A DNA stretch of 64,000 nt from NCBI GenBank assembly GCA_023391285.1, contig JAEWBF010000060.1:8069-72068 (forward strand), written 5' to 3'. Both the position numbers and the translations under genes were made by a program. The stretch comes from Verrucomicrobiota bacterium. GTDB taxonomy: Bacteria; Verrucomicrobiota; Verrucomicrobiia; Opitutales; Opitutaceae. The notes below the pieces were generated by a model. That model saw only the letters and a list, made by a program, of their open reading frames with translations. It ran no database searches and had not been told where the DNA came from. Each line of letters begins with the position of its first letter. The first letter of the stretch is position 1. Below, piece by piece: positions 18,975-26,581 of this stretch.

Positions 18975-19505
18975 TCAGGGGTTCTCCTCCAGGAGCATCG
19001 CCGCACATGTCCACGGATCGATCGCGATCACCTTCGCGGGTCCCGTCGTGCGAAACTGCACGCGAAACGGCGAACAGGTTCCATCGGGATAAAACGTGAC
19101 GCTTTCGATCGTCTCCGACTCGACCAACTGTCCGCCAATCAGAAGCGCGCCGCCGGTCGACCGCGCCGGCAGCAAATCGATCGTGAGTTCGCGCGGACCT
19201 TCGACCGGAAAATTCTGCTCCGCGCCGGCCTGAGCGACCACGAAACGCTTCTCTTTCTCATCGAAGCTCAATCCAATCTCCGTCTGCGTTTTGAGCGCCG
19301 TCCGCCGGGCGGTGCGGGTCGCTTCCCAAAAAACTTCTTCAGGCGTGCGCGGCCGCGAATCGATCAGGTTAGTGCCCGCAGTGATCAGCGACGCGCTCAA
19401 CAGCCCGATCAACGCGAGTGCCAGCAGGATTTCCAGCAGCGTGAACCCCGCCGGGCAGGCGCGGCGGAAGCGAGCGGGCGTGGTTCGTCCTTCCTGCCCG
19501 GACAT
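18975..19505 (-). CDS. gspH: T2SS minor pseudopilin GspH
   Basis: 176 residues. The prepilin signal is CPAGFTLLEILLALALIGLL, with cleavage after Gly. The C-terminal GspH domain has paired beta strands and a closing GTCSPFRVQFR followed by ITFD-like strands (KVIAIDPWTCAAML). It lies three bases after gspG and directly precedes gspI in the usual G-H-I-J-K order. Confidence 0.85.
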   Translation of the reverse strand: MSGQEGRTTPARFRRACPAGFTLLEILLALALIGLLSASLITAGTNLIDSRPRTPEEVFWEATRTARRTALKTQTEIGLSFDEKEKRFVVAQAGAEQNFPVEGPRELTIDLLPARSTGGALLIGGQLVESETIESVTFYPDGTCSPFRVQFRTTGPAKVIAIDPWTCAAMLLEENP

Positions 19506-19508
19506 CCG

Positions 19509-19967
19509 CTAATTTCCCCCGGACCAGTTGCCGATATCGTCCTGCGTCCCCTCGGTCTTGTCCGGCCCTTTCGAAAAGATGTCGTAACTCGATTTGTTCT
19601 TCGTCCCCGGATAACGATAAACATACGTCTCGCCCCAGGGATCGACCGGCACCTTGCCCCCTTCCAGATAGGGGCCGCGCCACTGATCCGCGCGATTTCC
19701 CGGCGCGGAGACCAGCGCCTGCAGCCCCTCGGCCGTCGACGGATAATCGCCCATGTGAATGCGATAGCTCGTGAGCGGAAGCTTGATGGACTCGCTGACG
19801 AACAGCTTCGCGGTCGACGTCTGAGCGCCGCCGAACACGCCTTCCAAGTTCGTGACCGCAAGCCCGACCAGCAGGCCGAGAATCGCAAGAGCGATCATGA
19901 TTTCCAGGAGCGTGAACGCGCGACGACTCGCGCGCCTAAAACGTTGGATCGAGCAGGAACAAGACAT
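19509..19967 (-). CDS. gspG: T2SS major pseudopilin GspG
   Basis: 152 residues. The prepilin signal is SRRAFTLLEIMIALAILGLL, cleaved after Ala rather than Gly. The GspG signature follows: YPSTAEGLQALV, WRGPYLEGGKVPVDPWG, Y.YRYPG and the calcium-site region ending SKGPDKTEGTQDDIGNW. It is the first gene of the gspGHIJKLM operon on the minus strand. The sequence TGTCTTGCTC just upstream of its ATG is also found upstream of rpsR (20859-20868), which may reflect a shared -10 region. Confidence 0.93.
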   Translation of the reverse strand: MSCSCSIQRFRRASRRAFTLLEIMIALAILGLLVGLAVTNLEGVFGGAQTSTAKLFVSESIKLPLTSYRIHMGDYPSTAEGLQALVSAPGNRADQWRGPYLEGGKVPVDPWGETYVYRYPGTKNKSSYDIFSKGPDKTEGTQDDIGNWSGGN

Positions 19968-20071
19968 GAGAGCAAGACATTGGCCTCAACCGGCAAGTTG
20001 TCGAGACGCGCTCCAACCCCCGATTGTTTCCACAAATTCCCCGCCGCTCCGGAAAGCTTTTATCCTTCCGT

Positions 20072-20131
20072 TGGTGCCCCCGCCCGGACTTGAACCGGGA
20101 TAGGCCCCGACAAGTCGGGGCTGCTCTATCC
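20072..20131 (-). other. 3' tRNA-Arg fragment, copy 2
   Basis: Read on the minus strand, this 60-base segment begins with the D-arm piece GGATAGAGCAGC and ends with the T arm, acceptor strand and CCA of tRNA-Arg, identical to 20702-20777 in those parts. The anticodon arm is replaced by the hairpin GCCCCGACTTGTCGGGGC. It has no 5' half and cannot fold as a tRNA. It follows the degraded GIY-YIG copy, whose stop codon lies inside it. Confidence 0.85.
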
Positions 20132-20373
20132 GAGCGTCTCGCTTCCTCTGAGGAACTCCAGAGCTTTGGCGGGATTCTTCCATTTCTTCAATCTCCGCTC
20201 CACCACCACCGCTTCATGCGCGGTGTCAAAGCTCCGGTATGCCGCAAATTCGAGGCTCCCCTTCATCTTCCGGGTGGTCCGGCCCGATGTTGTGCCATGC
20301 GAACCTCCAAGTCGGACGTCGCACCGATGTAGTGCCGTCCACTTTCGTCACGAAGCATATAGACCCAGTGCAT
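20126..20373 (-). pseudogene. Degraded GIY-YIG nuclease gene (second tandem copy)
   Basis: A near-identical copy of the gene at 20436-20693. It lacks ten bases (CTGAGTTCCC in the plus-strand sense) after MAQHRAG, which shifts the frame and destroys the C-terminal half including the catalytic Glu. The start ATG at 20373 sits eight bases after the CCA of the preceding tRNA fragment, exactly as in the intact copy. Length is 248 bases against 258. Very few other differences are visible, so the duplication is recent. Confidence 0.85.
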
Positions 20374-20381
20374 CACAACGC

Positions 20382-20441
20382 TGGTGCCCCCGCCCGGACT
20401 TGAACCGGGATAGGCCCCGACAAGTCGGGGCTGCTCTATCC
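20382..20441 (-). other. 3' tRNA-Arg fragment, copy 1
   Basis: Identical over 60 bases to the fragment at 20072-20131: D-arm 3' part, substituted anticodon hairpin, then complete T arm, acceptor strand and CCA. It ends the first GIY-YIG unit and supplies the TAG stop codon of that gene (the TAG of GGATAGAGC). Confidence 0.85.
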
Positions 20442-20693
20442 GAGCCTCTCGCCTCCTCTGAGGAACTCCAGAGCTTTCACGGGATTCTTCCATTTCTTCA
20501 ATCTCCGCTCCACCACCACCGCTTCATGCGCGGTGTCAAAGCTCCGGTATGCCGCAAGTTCGAGGCTCCCCTTCATCCTCCGGGTGGTCTGAGTTCCCCC
20601 GGCCCGATGTTGTGCCATGCGAACCTCCAAGTCGGACGTCGCACCGATGTAGTGCCGTCCACTCTCGTCACGAAGCATATAAACCCAGTGCAT
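20436..20693 (-). CDS. Small GIY-YIG nuclease attached to a tRNA-Arg gene
   Basis: 85 residues forming a minimal GIY-YIG domain of the UPF0213/URI type. VYML stands for the GIY strand, HYIGATSDLEVRMAQH carries YIG and the catalytic Arg, and VVVERRLKKWK carries the metal-binding Glu. No DNA-binding domain is attached. The ATG lies eight bases downstream of the CCA end of tRNA-Arg(CCT), and the stop lies within a partial copy of that tRNA. This arrangement, repeated in the neighbouring degraded copy, suggests that the gene and tRNA fragment move or duplicate together. The same nuclease class includes homing endonucleases, which makes a selfish element plausible (inference). Confidence 0.85.
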   Translation of the reverse strand: MHWVYMLRDESGRHYIGATSDLEVRMAQHRAGGTQTTRRMKGSLELAAYRSFDTAHEAVVVERRLKKWKNPVKALEFLRGGERLG

Positions 20694-20701
20694 TATCCCG
20701 T

Positions 20702-20777
20702 TGGTGCCCCCGCCCGGACTTGAACCGGGATGGGCGGTTTAGGAAACCGCTGCTCTATCCAGTTGAGCTACGGGGAC
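20702..20777 (-). tRNA. tRNA-Arg (anticodon CCT)
   Basis: 76 bases including an encoded CCA. The acceptor stem GTCCCCG pairs with CGGGGGC, with discriminator A. The D arm contains AGCTCAACTGGATAGAGC, the anticodon arm is GCGGT-TTCCTAA-ACCGC with anticodon CCT (reads AGG), and the T arm is CCCGGTTCAAGTCCGGG. It is the only intact tRNA seen in the window and is followed by two GIY-YIG/tRNA-fragment units. Confidence 0.95.
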
Positions 20778-20834
20778 GCACGACGCGCCCAAGATGGACG
20801 CATGCCGGGGACGATTGCATCTCAAAAATGCACG

Positions 20835-20864
20835 TTGACATCCCGCCCTCGAAAACACTGTCTT
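20835..20864 (+). promoter_or_regulatory. Candidate promoter of rpsR
   Basis: TTGACA at 20835-20840 is followed after 18 bases by TGTCTT at 20859-20864. The rpsR start lies 15 bases further on, leaving only a short leader. Confidence 0.45.
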
Positions 20865-20879
20865 GCTCCTTTTTCCGAC

Positions 20880-21074
20880 ATGAGCACGAACGAACAACCG
20901 ACGCGCAGCCTCACTCCGGCGGAGCTTCCCTTCACCAACCCGCAAGCTTTCCGCGGCTACGTTACGGACACCGGCAAGATCCTGCCGCGTAAATACACCC
21001 ATCTTTCGGCCAAGCATCAGCGCGCGATCACCAAGACCATCAAGCGGTCGCGCAACATGCTGCTCGCGCAATAA
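20880..21074 (+). CDS. rpsR: 30S ribosomal protein S18
   Basis: 64 residues from MSTNEQPTRSLTPAELPFTN; the longer open frame to 20730 runs through the tRNA and is not real. The conserved S18 core is present: VTDTGKILPRKYTHLSAKHQ followed by RAITKTIKRSRNMLL. S18 binds 16S rRNA in the platform of the small subunit with S6. Here rpsR stands alone, without rpsF, ssb or rplI beside it. A strong terminator follows. Confidence 0.95.
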   Translation: MSTNEQPTRSLTPAELPFTNPQAFRGYVTDTGKILPRKYTHLSAKHQRAITKTIKRSRNMLLAQ

Positions 21075-21096
21075 GCGCAGGGCCGTCGATCATTTC

Positions 21097-21124
21097 AGGC
21101 CGGAGCCCGCGCTCCGGCCTTTTT
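21097..21124 (+). terminator. Rho-independent terminator after rpsR
   Basis: A perfect inverted repeat AGGCCGGAGC-CCGC-GCTCCGGCCT is followed by TTTT, 23 bases after the rpsR stop. Confidence 0.9.
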
Positions 21125-21130
21125 CGTGCC

Positions 21131-22129
21131 ATGGCAACGCCTACTCGCGCTCGCATCTATCGCGGCACCCCACGCACGCTGGCTCGTCTAGCCCGGGCCT
21201 TGCAGCGGGGCGAACTCGTGGCGGTGCCCACCGAGACCGTTTATGGCCTCGCCGCCAACGCACTCGATCCCCGCGCTTGCCGCGCCATTTTTCGCGCCAA
21301 AGGCCGCCCCTCGAGCGACCCACTCATCGTTCATATTCACAATCTCGCGCAGCTCGAGTCCATCGCCGAGACCAACCCCGAGACTCTCCTGCTCGCGAAA
21401 CACTTCTGGCCCGGCCCGCTCACGATCGTGCTGCCGAAGCGCAAAGTCGTGCCCGACATCGTATCCGCCGGCCTTCCCAGTGTAGCGGTCCGCATGCCCG
21501 CCCACCCGCTCTTCCGCCGGCTTCTCAAGCATACGAACCTTCCTCTCGCCGCGCCGAGCGCCAACCCTTTCGGCTACGTAAGTCCAACCACCGCTGCGCA
21601 TGTGCAAGACGGTTTAGGCTCAAAGATTCGCCACATCCTCGACGGCGGTCCTTCCTCCATCGGAGTCGAATCCACCATCGTCGACCTGCGCAACCCCCGC
21701 TCGCCTCGTTTGCTTCGCCCGGGAGCAATCACGCGAACGGACATCGAACGCGTCCTCGGACGCACCGTAAAGACCCCGCGCCGCGCCGCTTCGGCCCAAG
21801 CGCAAGTCGCGCCAGGTTTGATGGCGCGACATTATAGTCCACGCACGCCCGCGGTGCTCCACCGCAAGCTGCCGTCCGCCGCCCAGGCAGCCGCACACAT
21901 CGAGGAAGCCTGGATCTATTTCGCACGACCCGCTTCGCTGCCACCCAGCGCCAAAAATATCTTCTGGCTACATGAAGAAGGCGAGCTGGCCGGCGCCGCG
22001 CGCCACCTCTTTGCCGTGCTGCGTCGCGCCGACCGCCAACGGTTCCGGCGTATTCACCTTGAACGCGCACCGGGCCGCGGATTGGCCGACGCGATCAACG
22101 ACCGCTTGCAACGAGCCGCCGCCCGCTAG
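21131..22129 (+). CDS. tsaC: L-threonylcarbamoyladenylate synthase (Sua5/TsaC)
   Basis: 332 residues. Makes threonylcarbamoyl-AMP from threonine, bicarbonate and ATP, the first step of tRNA t6A37 synthesis. The YrdC domain (1-210) contains VAVPTETVYGLAANA, KGRPSSDPL, WPGPLTIVL and LAAPSANPFGYVSPT. The C-terminal part from about residue 235 (VAPGLMARHYSPRTP) is the extra Sua5 domain, so this is the long form. It follows the rpsR terminator closely and has no obvious partner gene downstream; 22130-22261 shows nothing identifiable. Confidence 0.92.
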   Translation: MATPTRARIYRGTPRTLARLARALQRGELVAVPTETVYGLAANALDPRACRAIFRAKGRPSSDPLIVHIHNLAQLESIAETNPETLLLAKHFWPGPLTIVLPKRKVVPDIVSAGLPSVAVRMPAHPLFRRLLKHTNLPLAAPSANPFGYVSPTTAAHVQDGLGSKIRHILDGGPSSIGVESTIVDLRNPRSPRLLRPGAITRTDIERVLGRTVKTPRRAASAQAQVAPGLMARHYSPRTPAVLHRKLPSAAQAAAHIEEAWIYFARPASLPPSAKNIFWLHEEGELAGAARHLFAVLRRADRQRFRRIHLERAPGRGLADAINDRLQRAAAR

Positions 22130-22261
22130 TGTAACGCCCCGGCTACGACCGCACCCGACCCGCCAACACCGCTGCCCCAAGCCGGCGGTTAGATGTTCGA
22201 TCGCTTCAAACCAGCTGAGAACGCTCGGAATCTGCGCCCGCCATGAGCGCAGATCATCGCA

Positions 22262-24469
22262 CTACCCGCGCGTTTCCTCATCCTTCGCCATCACGACATA
22301 GTAATCCTTGTAGGACTTGTCGTAATACTGCGCGTAGTAATAACCCGATACAGCGAGATTCAGGCCGTTGAGCACTGCGCCGAAGCACGGCACGTTGGCA
22401 TCGAGGAGCTTCTTCGCGGCAAATTGCGCGGCCTTGCGGCGCACCTTGTTGAAGAAGATCGTGAAGATCGACCCGTCCACCAACGGAAGAATGATCAGGG
22501 CATCGCTCACTGCCGCCAGCGGAGGTGTGTCGATGAAAACGCGATCATAGCGTTTCCGCAGATCCGACAGCATCACCTCGAAATTCTTGCTGTTCAGAAT
22601 GTGCGTCGGATTTTTCGCACGGCCACCGGCGGCGATCACATCGAGATTCGGCTGCAGGTTGCGAACCACCACGTCGTCGATCGTCGCCGTCCCGGCACAC
22701 ACGTCGATTACCCCCTTGAGATTCTCGATGCGAAACGACTTGTGAACGTTCGGCTTTCGCAGGTCGCAGTCCACCACCACCACGCGTTCGCCATGCGCGG
22801 CAAACGTGAGTGCCAGATTCGTCGTGATGAAGGATTTGCCCTCGCCGGGAACGGTGCTCGTCGTGAGCACGCATTTCGCGTTCTTGCTCTCATCCTTCAA
22901 ACGCAAGCTCGAGTGCAGAGTCAGGAAGGATTCGGACACCTGTCGGTCGGCGTTGTTGACCACGATCTGCGCCTTGTCCGGCTGCTCCATCCGTTTGATC
23001 TGCGGGATGATTCCGACCAGCGGCAGTCCCACCACACCTTCGATGTCGAAGGAGCTCTTAACGCGGTCGTCGATATAAGCCACGAAGAACGCGAACGTGA
23101 GACCAAGCCCAATCCCGCCAATGAACCCTAGCCCCAGATTGAGCGCGACCCGGGGCGAAACCGGGATGTCAATCGGGCGCGCCAGATCCACAATGCGCGC
23201 GTTCTGAGTTTCGATCGTGCTCGTCATCGAGGTCTCCCGCGTGCGACCGATGATCGACTGCAGGATCTGCTCGTTGATGTGGAGTTCGCGCGCCATGTTG
23301 TCGTATTCGACGCCATAGCGATCGAGGCTCAGCGACTCCCCTTCCTGCGCGGCGAGCTGCGCCCGCGCTTCGCGATCGCTGCGCAGCGCCGTTTGATATT
23401 CCGACTCGACTTGGGCTTCAGCCGATTTGACCGCCCGTTCGAGTTCCCGCTGCGTTTGCGCGGCGGAGTTTACCGCCTCGATCATCCGCGGGTGCTTCTC
23501 CCGGTAACGTTCCTTCAGCTGTGCCATCGCGATCTTCTGCGCCGCGAGTTGCTGCACCAGCTGCCCGATCAGAGGCTGGCTCGCGATGAAGGGCAGCTCG
23601 GTCAGATCACCGCCCGCTTCCCGACGCTCCCGCACCTGCTTCAGTCGAACCTCCACATCGCTGAGTCGAGCGGAGTTCTGCGTCACGAGAGCGCTCAGCG
23701 CCTTGAGCTTCTCTGTGACGATGTCCTTTCGCTCGTCCAACGAAACCAAATTGTTTTTGGCGCGGTAGGCCTGAAGATTGTTGGCCAGTTCATCGACCTT
23801 CTTGCGCTGCTGCTCCACGCGCACCTGCAGATCCTCGACCGCCTTCATCGATTCATCGGTGCGCACCCGGGCGTTGTAAGCGATGAACTCTTCGACAAAA
23901 AGATTCGCGATCTTCGCTGCGACGAACTTGTCGGGGTGCCGATACTGCACCGCGAGGATCAACGTCAGTCGCTGCGGGATCACCTTCCGGTTCAATGCCA
24001 GCACCTCGAGCGGACTGACCGGCTCGCCGGACGCATCCACCTTTCCTTCGTAGGGAGCGAGGAACTGCTTCATGTCGTTCCCCTGCAGCCGCTGCGCAAC
24101 TTTCTGTATGATTGCGGCGCTCTCCAGGATCTTCACCTGGGTATTCAGATCTTCGGCCGAGCGGATTTCGTTATCCACCACCGCCTGCACTTGCATGATC
24201 GTCGGATCACGGCGGAAAACCTGCACCGTCGCGGTCGCTTGATAGATCTTCGTCTGACTGAATGTATAGACGATCGCCGACGAGAACACGACGAGGAAGA
24301 CCACGACAATATACCATACGCGCTCACGTAGAATGAGCACATAGTCGTGAAACGTCCGCTGGGCCGGTCCGCCGGACTCGCCATATCCAACCGCCGAATA
24401 CCCGGCATATCCGCCGCCGTATCCATAGCTGTATCCTTCCGGACCGGTTTGTTTAGAGTCTTGATCCAT
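22262..24469 (-). CDS. Polysaccharide biosynthesis tyrosine autokinase (Wzc-like)
   Basis: 735 residues. Inner-membrane chain-length regulator and bacterial tyrosine kinase. The N-terminus is Gly/Tyr-rich (YGYGGGYAGYSAVGYG). TM1 lies near residues 50-72, a Wzz domain with long coiled coils at 200-420, and TM2 near 445-465. The C-terminal kinase carries Walker A' STVPGEGKSFITTNLA near residue 538, VVVVDCDLRKP, and a tyrosine cluster at the end (GYYYAQYYDKSYKDYY), the likely autophosphorylation tail. It follows the wza-type gene by 19 bases. The Tyr/Gly-rich N-terminus is unusual for the family. Confidence 0.93.
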   Translation of the reverse strand: MDQDSKQTGPEGYSYGYGGGYAGYSAVGYGESGGPAQRTFHDYVLILRERVWYIVVVFLVVFSSAIVYTFSQTKIYQATATVQVFRRDPTIMQVQAVVDNEIRSAEDLNTQVKILESAAIIQKVAQRLQGNDMKQFLAPYEGKVDASGEPVSPLEVLALNRKVIPQRLTLILAVQYRHPDKFVAAKIANLFVEEFIAYNARVRTDESMKAVEDLQVRVEQQRKKVDELANNLQAYRAKNNLVSLDERKDIVTEKLKALSALVTQNSARLSDVEVRLKQVRERREAGGDLTELPFIASQPLIGQLVQQLAAQKIAMAQLKERYREKHPRMIEAVNSAAQTQRELERAVKSAEAQVESEYQTALRSDREARAQLAAQEGESLSLDRYGVEYDNMARELHINEQILQSIIGRTRETSMTSTIETQNARIVDLARPIDIPVSPRVALNLGLGFIGGIGLGLTFAFFVAYIDDRVKSSFDIEGVVGLPLVGIIPQIKRMEQPDKAQIVVNNADRQVSESFLTLHSSLRLKDESKNAKCVLTTSTVPGEGKSFITTNLALTFAAHGERVVVVDCDLRKPNVHKSFRIENLKGVIDVCAGTATIDDVVVRNLQPNLDVIAAGGRAKNPTHILNSKNFEVMLSDLRKRYDRVFIDTPPLAAVSDALIILPLVDGSIFTIFFNKVRRKAAQFAAKKLLDANVPCFGAVLNGLNLAVSGYYYAQYYDKSYKDYYVVMAKDEETRG

Positions 24470-24488
24470 GGTCGATGCTCGCGGCCCG

Positions 24489-25094
24489 TCAGAGAATTCG
24501 CTCCGGCACGAAGATCACGTCGTCCTGCATGAGCGGCCACGCCGCCCGTGCATTGCCCTCGATGATCTCGTCGGCGTTGATGATGAAAGTGTTCGTTTTG
24601 CCGTCCACCGTTCTGGTGAGTTTCACTTTCCGGCGATCAGCCAGACGGCTGAAGCCGCCGACGCGGGCCACCGCGTCGAGTAAGGTCAGCCCTTGTTCCT
24701 GCGGGAAAAGCACGCTGCCCGGAGAGTTGACCGATCCCAGCACGTTTACGCTGCGCTGGGCATATTCGATCACGAAAACGTTTACCTGCGGATTCACCAG
24801 GTAGTCCCGATCATACAGCTCGCGAATGGTCTCCTGCAGCTGCCGCACCGTCTTGCCTTTGACTTCGATGGGCCCGATCAACGGCAACATGATCCGATAC
24901 TCCTGCGAAACCCGGACCTCTCGCGTGAGGTCTTCTTCCTGGAAGATCTGCACGCGTATCAAATCCGACGCATTGAAGACATAGTCCGGTTTGGCGTCAG
25001 CCGTTGCACCTGATTCTCCACGCGGCGCCTCTTGGGCAACCATAGAAGCCGCAATAACCAATCCGGCCAGCCATCTCATCGAACGTAATCCCAT
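24489..25094 (-). CDS. Wza-type polysaccharide export protein
   Basis: About 201 residues from the ATG at 25094; an ATG at 25079 (MRWLAGLVIAASMVAQ) has a better-spaced GGGA upstream and gives a cleaner signal peptide. The longer frame to 25253 runs through a terminator and is not real. Poly_export domain: DYVFNASDLIRVQIFQEEDL followed by EVRVSQEYRIMLPLIG. SLBB domain: VNVLGSVNSPGSVLFPQ. No lipobox Cys is seen. With the tyrosine kinase immediately downstream it forms the export channel for an exopolysaccharide. Confidence 0.9.
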   Translation of the reverse strand: MGLRSMRWLAGLVIAASMVAQEAPRGESGATADAKPDYVFNASDLIRVQIFQEEDLTREVRVSQEYRIMLPLIGPIEVKGKTVRQLQETIRELYDRDYLVNPQVNVFVIEYAQRSVNVLGSVNSPGSVLFPQEQGLTLLDAVARVGGFSRLADRRKVKLTRTVDGKTNTFIINADEIIEGNARAAWPLMQDDVIFVPERIL

Positions 25095-25133
25095 AAAAAA
25101 AAGCGGAAGAAGACCGCAGCGATCTTCTCCCGC
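25095..25133 (-). terminator. Strong hairpin plus U8 directly before the wza start
   Basis: On the minus strand, GCGGGAGAAGA and TCTTCTTCCGC pair at 10 of 11 positions around a nine-base loop, followed by eight T residues that abut the ATG at 25094. It lies 28 bases after the stop of the beta-barrel gene. It could be a simple terminator or a leaky one that lowers expression of the export genes relative to the barrel gene. Confidence 0.85.
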
Positions 25134-25161
25134 AATCCAAGAATGAAGTGGTATCGTCAGC

Positions 25162-26292
25162 TCAGAACCGCAGGTTCGCCGCAAGACTGAGAACGTTCCC
25201 GGTGAAGTTCGACGTCGGGAGGTCGGAATCGTTTGAGCGATAGGAATATGCACCCGTCAGACTCACGTGTTCGTTCACCGTATAAGTAGCGCCGAGATGA
25301 CCTTCGAAATAATCGTCAATTCGCGCGGGGCTCGCCTGGTAATAGTCAATCGCGCGATACGCCAGCGAAACGGTTACGCTTAATTCGGCAGAAATCGCGG
25401 TCGTCGAGGTGCCACGAATCGCGAAATTGCGCTGCTGGCTGCCTTGGGAGTTTGTGTCGAAGTCATTGCTCACCCCGAGCAGCAAGCTGGTCTTCGGCGA
25501 AGCGGCATAGGTGAGGCTTGAGTCCACCCCCAACAGTTCGTCGTCACCCCGGCGCAGCAGCTTGTGCGAGAAAGAGCGCTGGGTCACACCGACCGCGAAT
25601 TGACCCGTCAACTTCGGCGTGAATTCACCGCGAGCACCCACGCTCAGAAAGTGGTCTTCCGTGTCGAAACCGATGCTCTCCGCCCGATCGCGATAACGAT
25701 AGCCGAGACTCAGGTCCACCTTCGGCGTGAGCTCATAAAAATAGTTCAACGGGATGGTGACGGCCTCCGAATCGCTAAATCCCGCCAGGTCGAACCTGCT
25801 CTGCGAATACTGAATGCCCGCCGCGACGCTGCTTTTCTCCGTCACGGAAACCTCTCCCGTCGCCCCGATATTGAATACATCGCGGCGAATCAGAAAGTCG
25901 CCGCCTGAAGGACGCGTGTCCACGGAGTTCTGGTTAATCTCCGCGAAGCTCGCGTTGAACTTCAGCTTCGTCTTGCCGTCGTCATAGGACGTGTTCGCCG
26001 AGGTCGAAAGGAGCTCGTCGTTCAGATCGTCATGCTCCGAATACATGCTGAAGCTCTCGGTCAGGCTGAACGAGCCTCTCATGACCGACGTGTTGCCGAA
26101 CACCAGCTGCACGCCCGGATTGAAGTCGAGAATGGTGTCCTCGGTGTCGGACGGCGACATATAGATATTGCTATCCGCCCGCACGCCTACAGTGCCCGTC
26201 AGGAAGATCTCTGCGTTGTCTCCGACGGGAACGGAGGCGTAACACACCGGGGCCAAAGCGGCCACGGCGAGGATTCGGGTAATGGTCTTCAT
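25162..26292 (-). CDS. Outer-membrane beta-barrel protein of the exopolysaccharide cluster
   Basis: 376 residues from MKTITRILAVAALAPVCYAS, a signal peptide; the open frame to 26451 is a non-coding extension. It is made of repeated beta strands with polar/aromatic alternation (LSLGYRYRDRAESIG, VSLTGAYSYRSND) and ends in LSLAANLRF with terminal Phe. It resembles the BBP2-like barrels found beside wza/wzc genes in exosortase-linked polysaccharide clusters. It is probably the first gene of the transcript, with the terminator hairpin between it and wza. Confidence 0.8.
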   Translation of the reverse strand: MKTITRILAVAALAPVCYASVPVGDNAEIFLTGTVGVRADSNIYMSPSDTEDTILDFNPGVQLVFGNTSVMRGSFSLTESFSMYSEHDDLNDELLSTSANTSYDDGKTKLKFNASFAEINQNSVDTRPSGGDFLIRRDVFNIGATGEVSVTEKSSVAAGIQYSQSRFDLAGFSDSEAVTIPLNYFYELTPKVDLSLGYRYRDRAESIGFDTEDHFLSVGARGEFTPKLTGQFAVGVTQRSFSHKLLRRGDDELLGVDSSLTYAASPKTSLLLGVSNDFDTNSQGSQQRNFAIRGTSTTAISAELSVTVSLAYRAIDYYQASPARIDDYFEGHLGATYTVNEHVSLTGAYSYRSNDSDLPTSNFTGNVLSLAANLRF

Positions 26293-26464
26293 CAATGTGT
26301 TGAAGTTGGATGCTGTATGGCCACAGGAGAGCTGCGACATCCACAGCACAGACCTTGCGATAGCGAAGCCACACAGAGACGTGAAACGGAGATCGGCAGC
26401 CGGTAGCCGAAGCGCGTTTAAACCAGCGGCCTCCCCGCAGACGCAAGTCATTTTTGGGGCTTTC

Positions 26465-26516
26465 TACCTAGGGGGCACCTGTGAATCCCTTAACCTGAGT
26501 AAAAATCAGGGGTAGG
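26465..26516 (-). promoter_or_regulatory. Possible operator region upstream of the exopolysaccharide barrel gene
   Basis: The 289-base gap between hisC and the barrel gene contains CAGGGGTAGG (26507-26516) and TACCTAGGGGG (26465-26475). Similar TAGGGG/CCCCTA half sites lie upstream of the TPR/exosortase operon (39587) and the PEP-CTERM gene (43017). A shared regulator is possible, but this rests on short motifs only. Confidence 0.25.
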
Positions 26517-26581
26517 CTTCCGACTTAACCCACAGCCCCCACAACCCTTCGGTTGATCCGCTCGCGCAAAATCGTCGCGAA

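Noticed and set aside
20072..20441. Two further tRNA-Arg genes
   Set aside because: Both lack the 5' acceptor strand and half the D arm, and have a hairpin in place of a seven-base anticodon loop, so they cannot fold as tRNAs.
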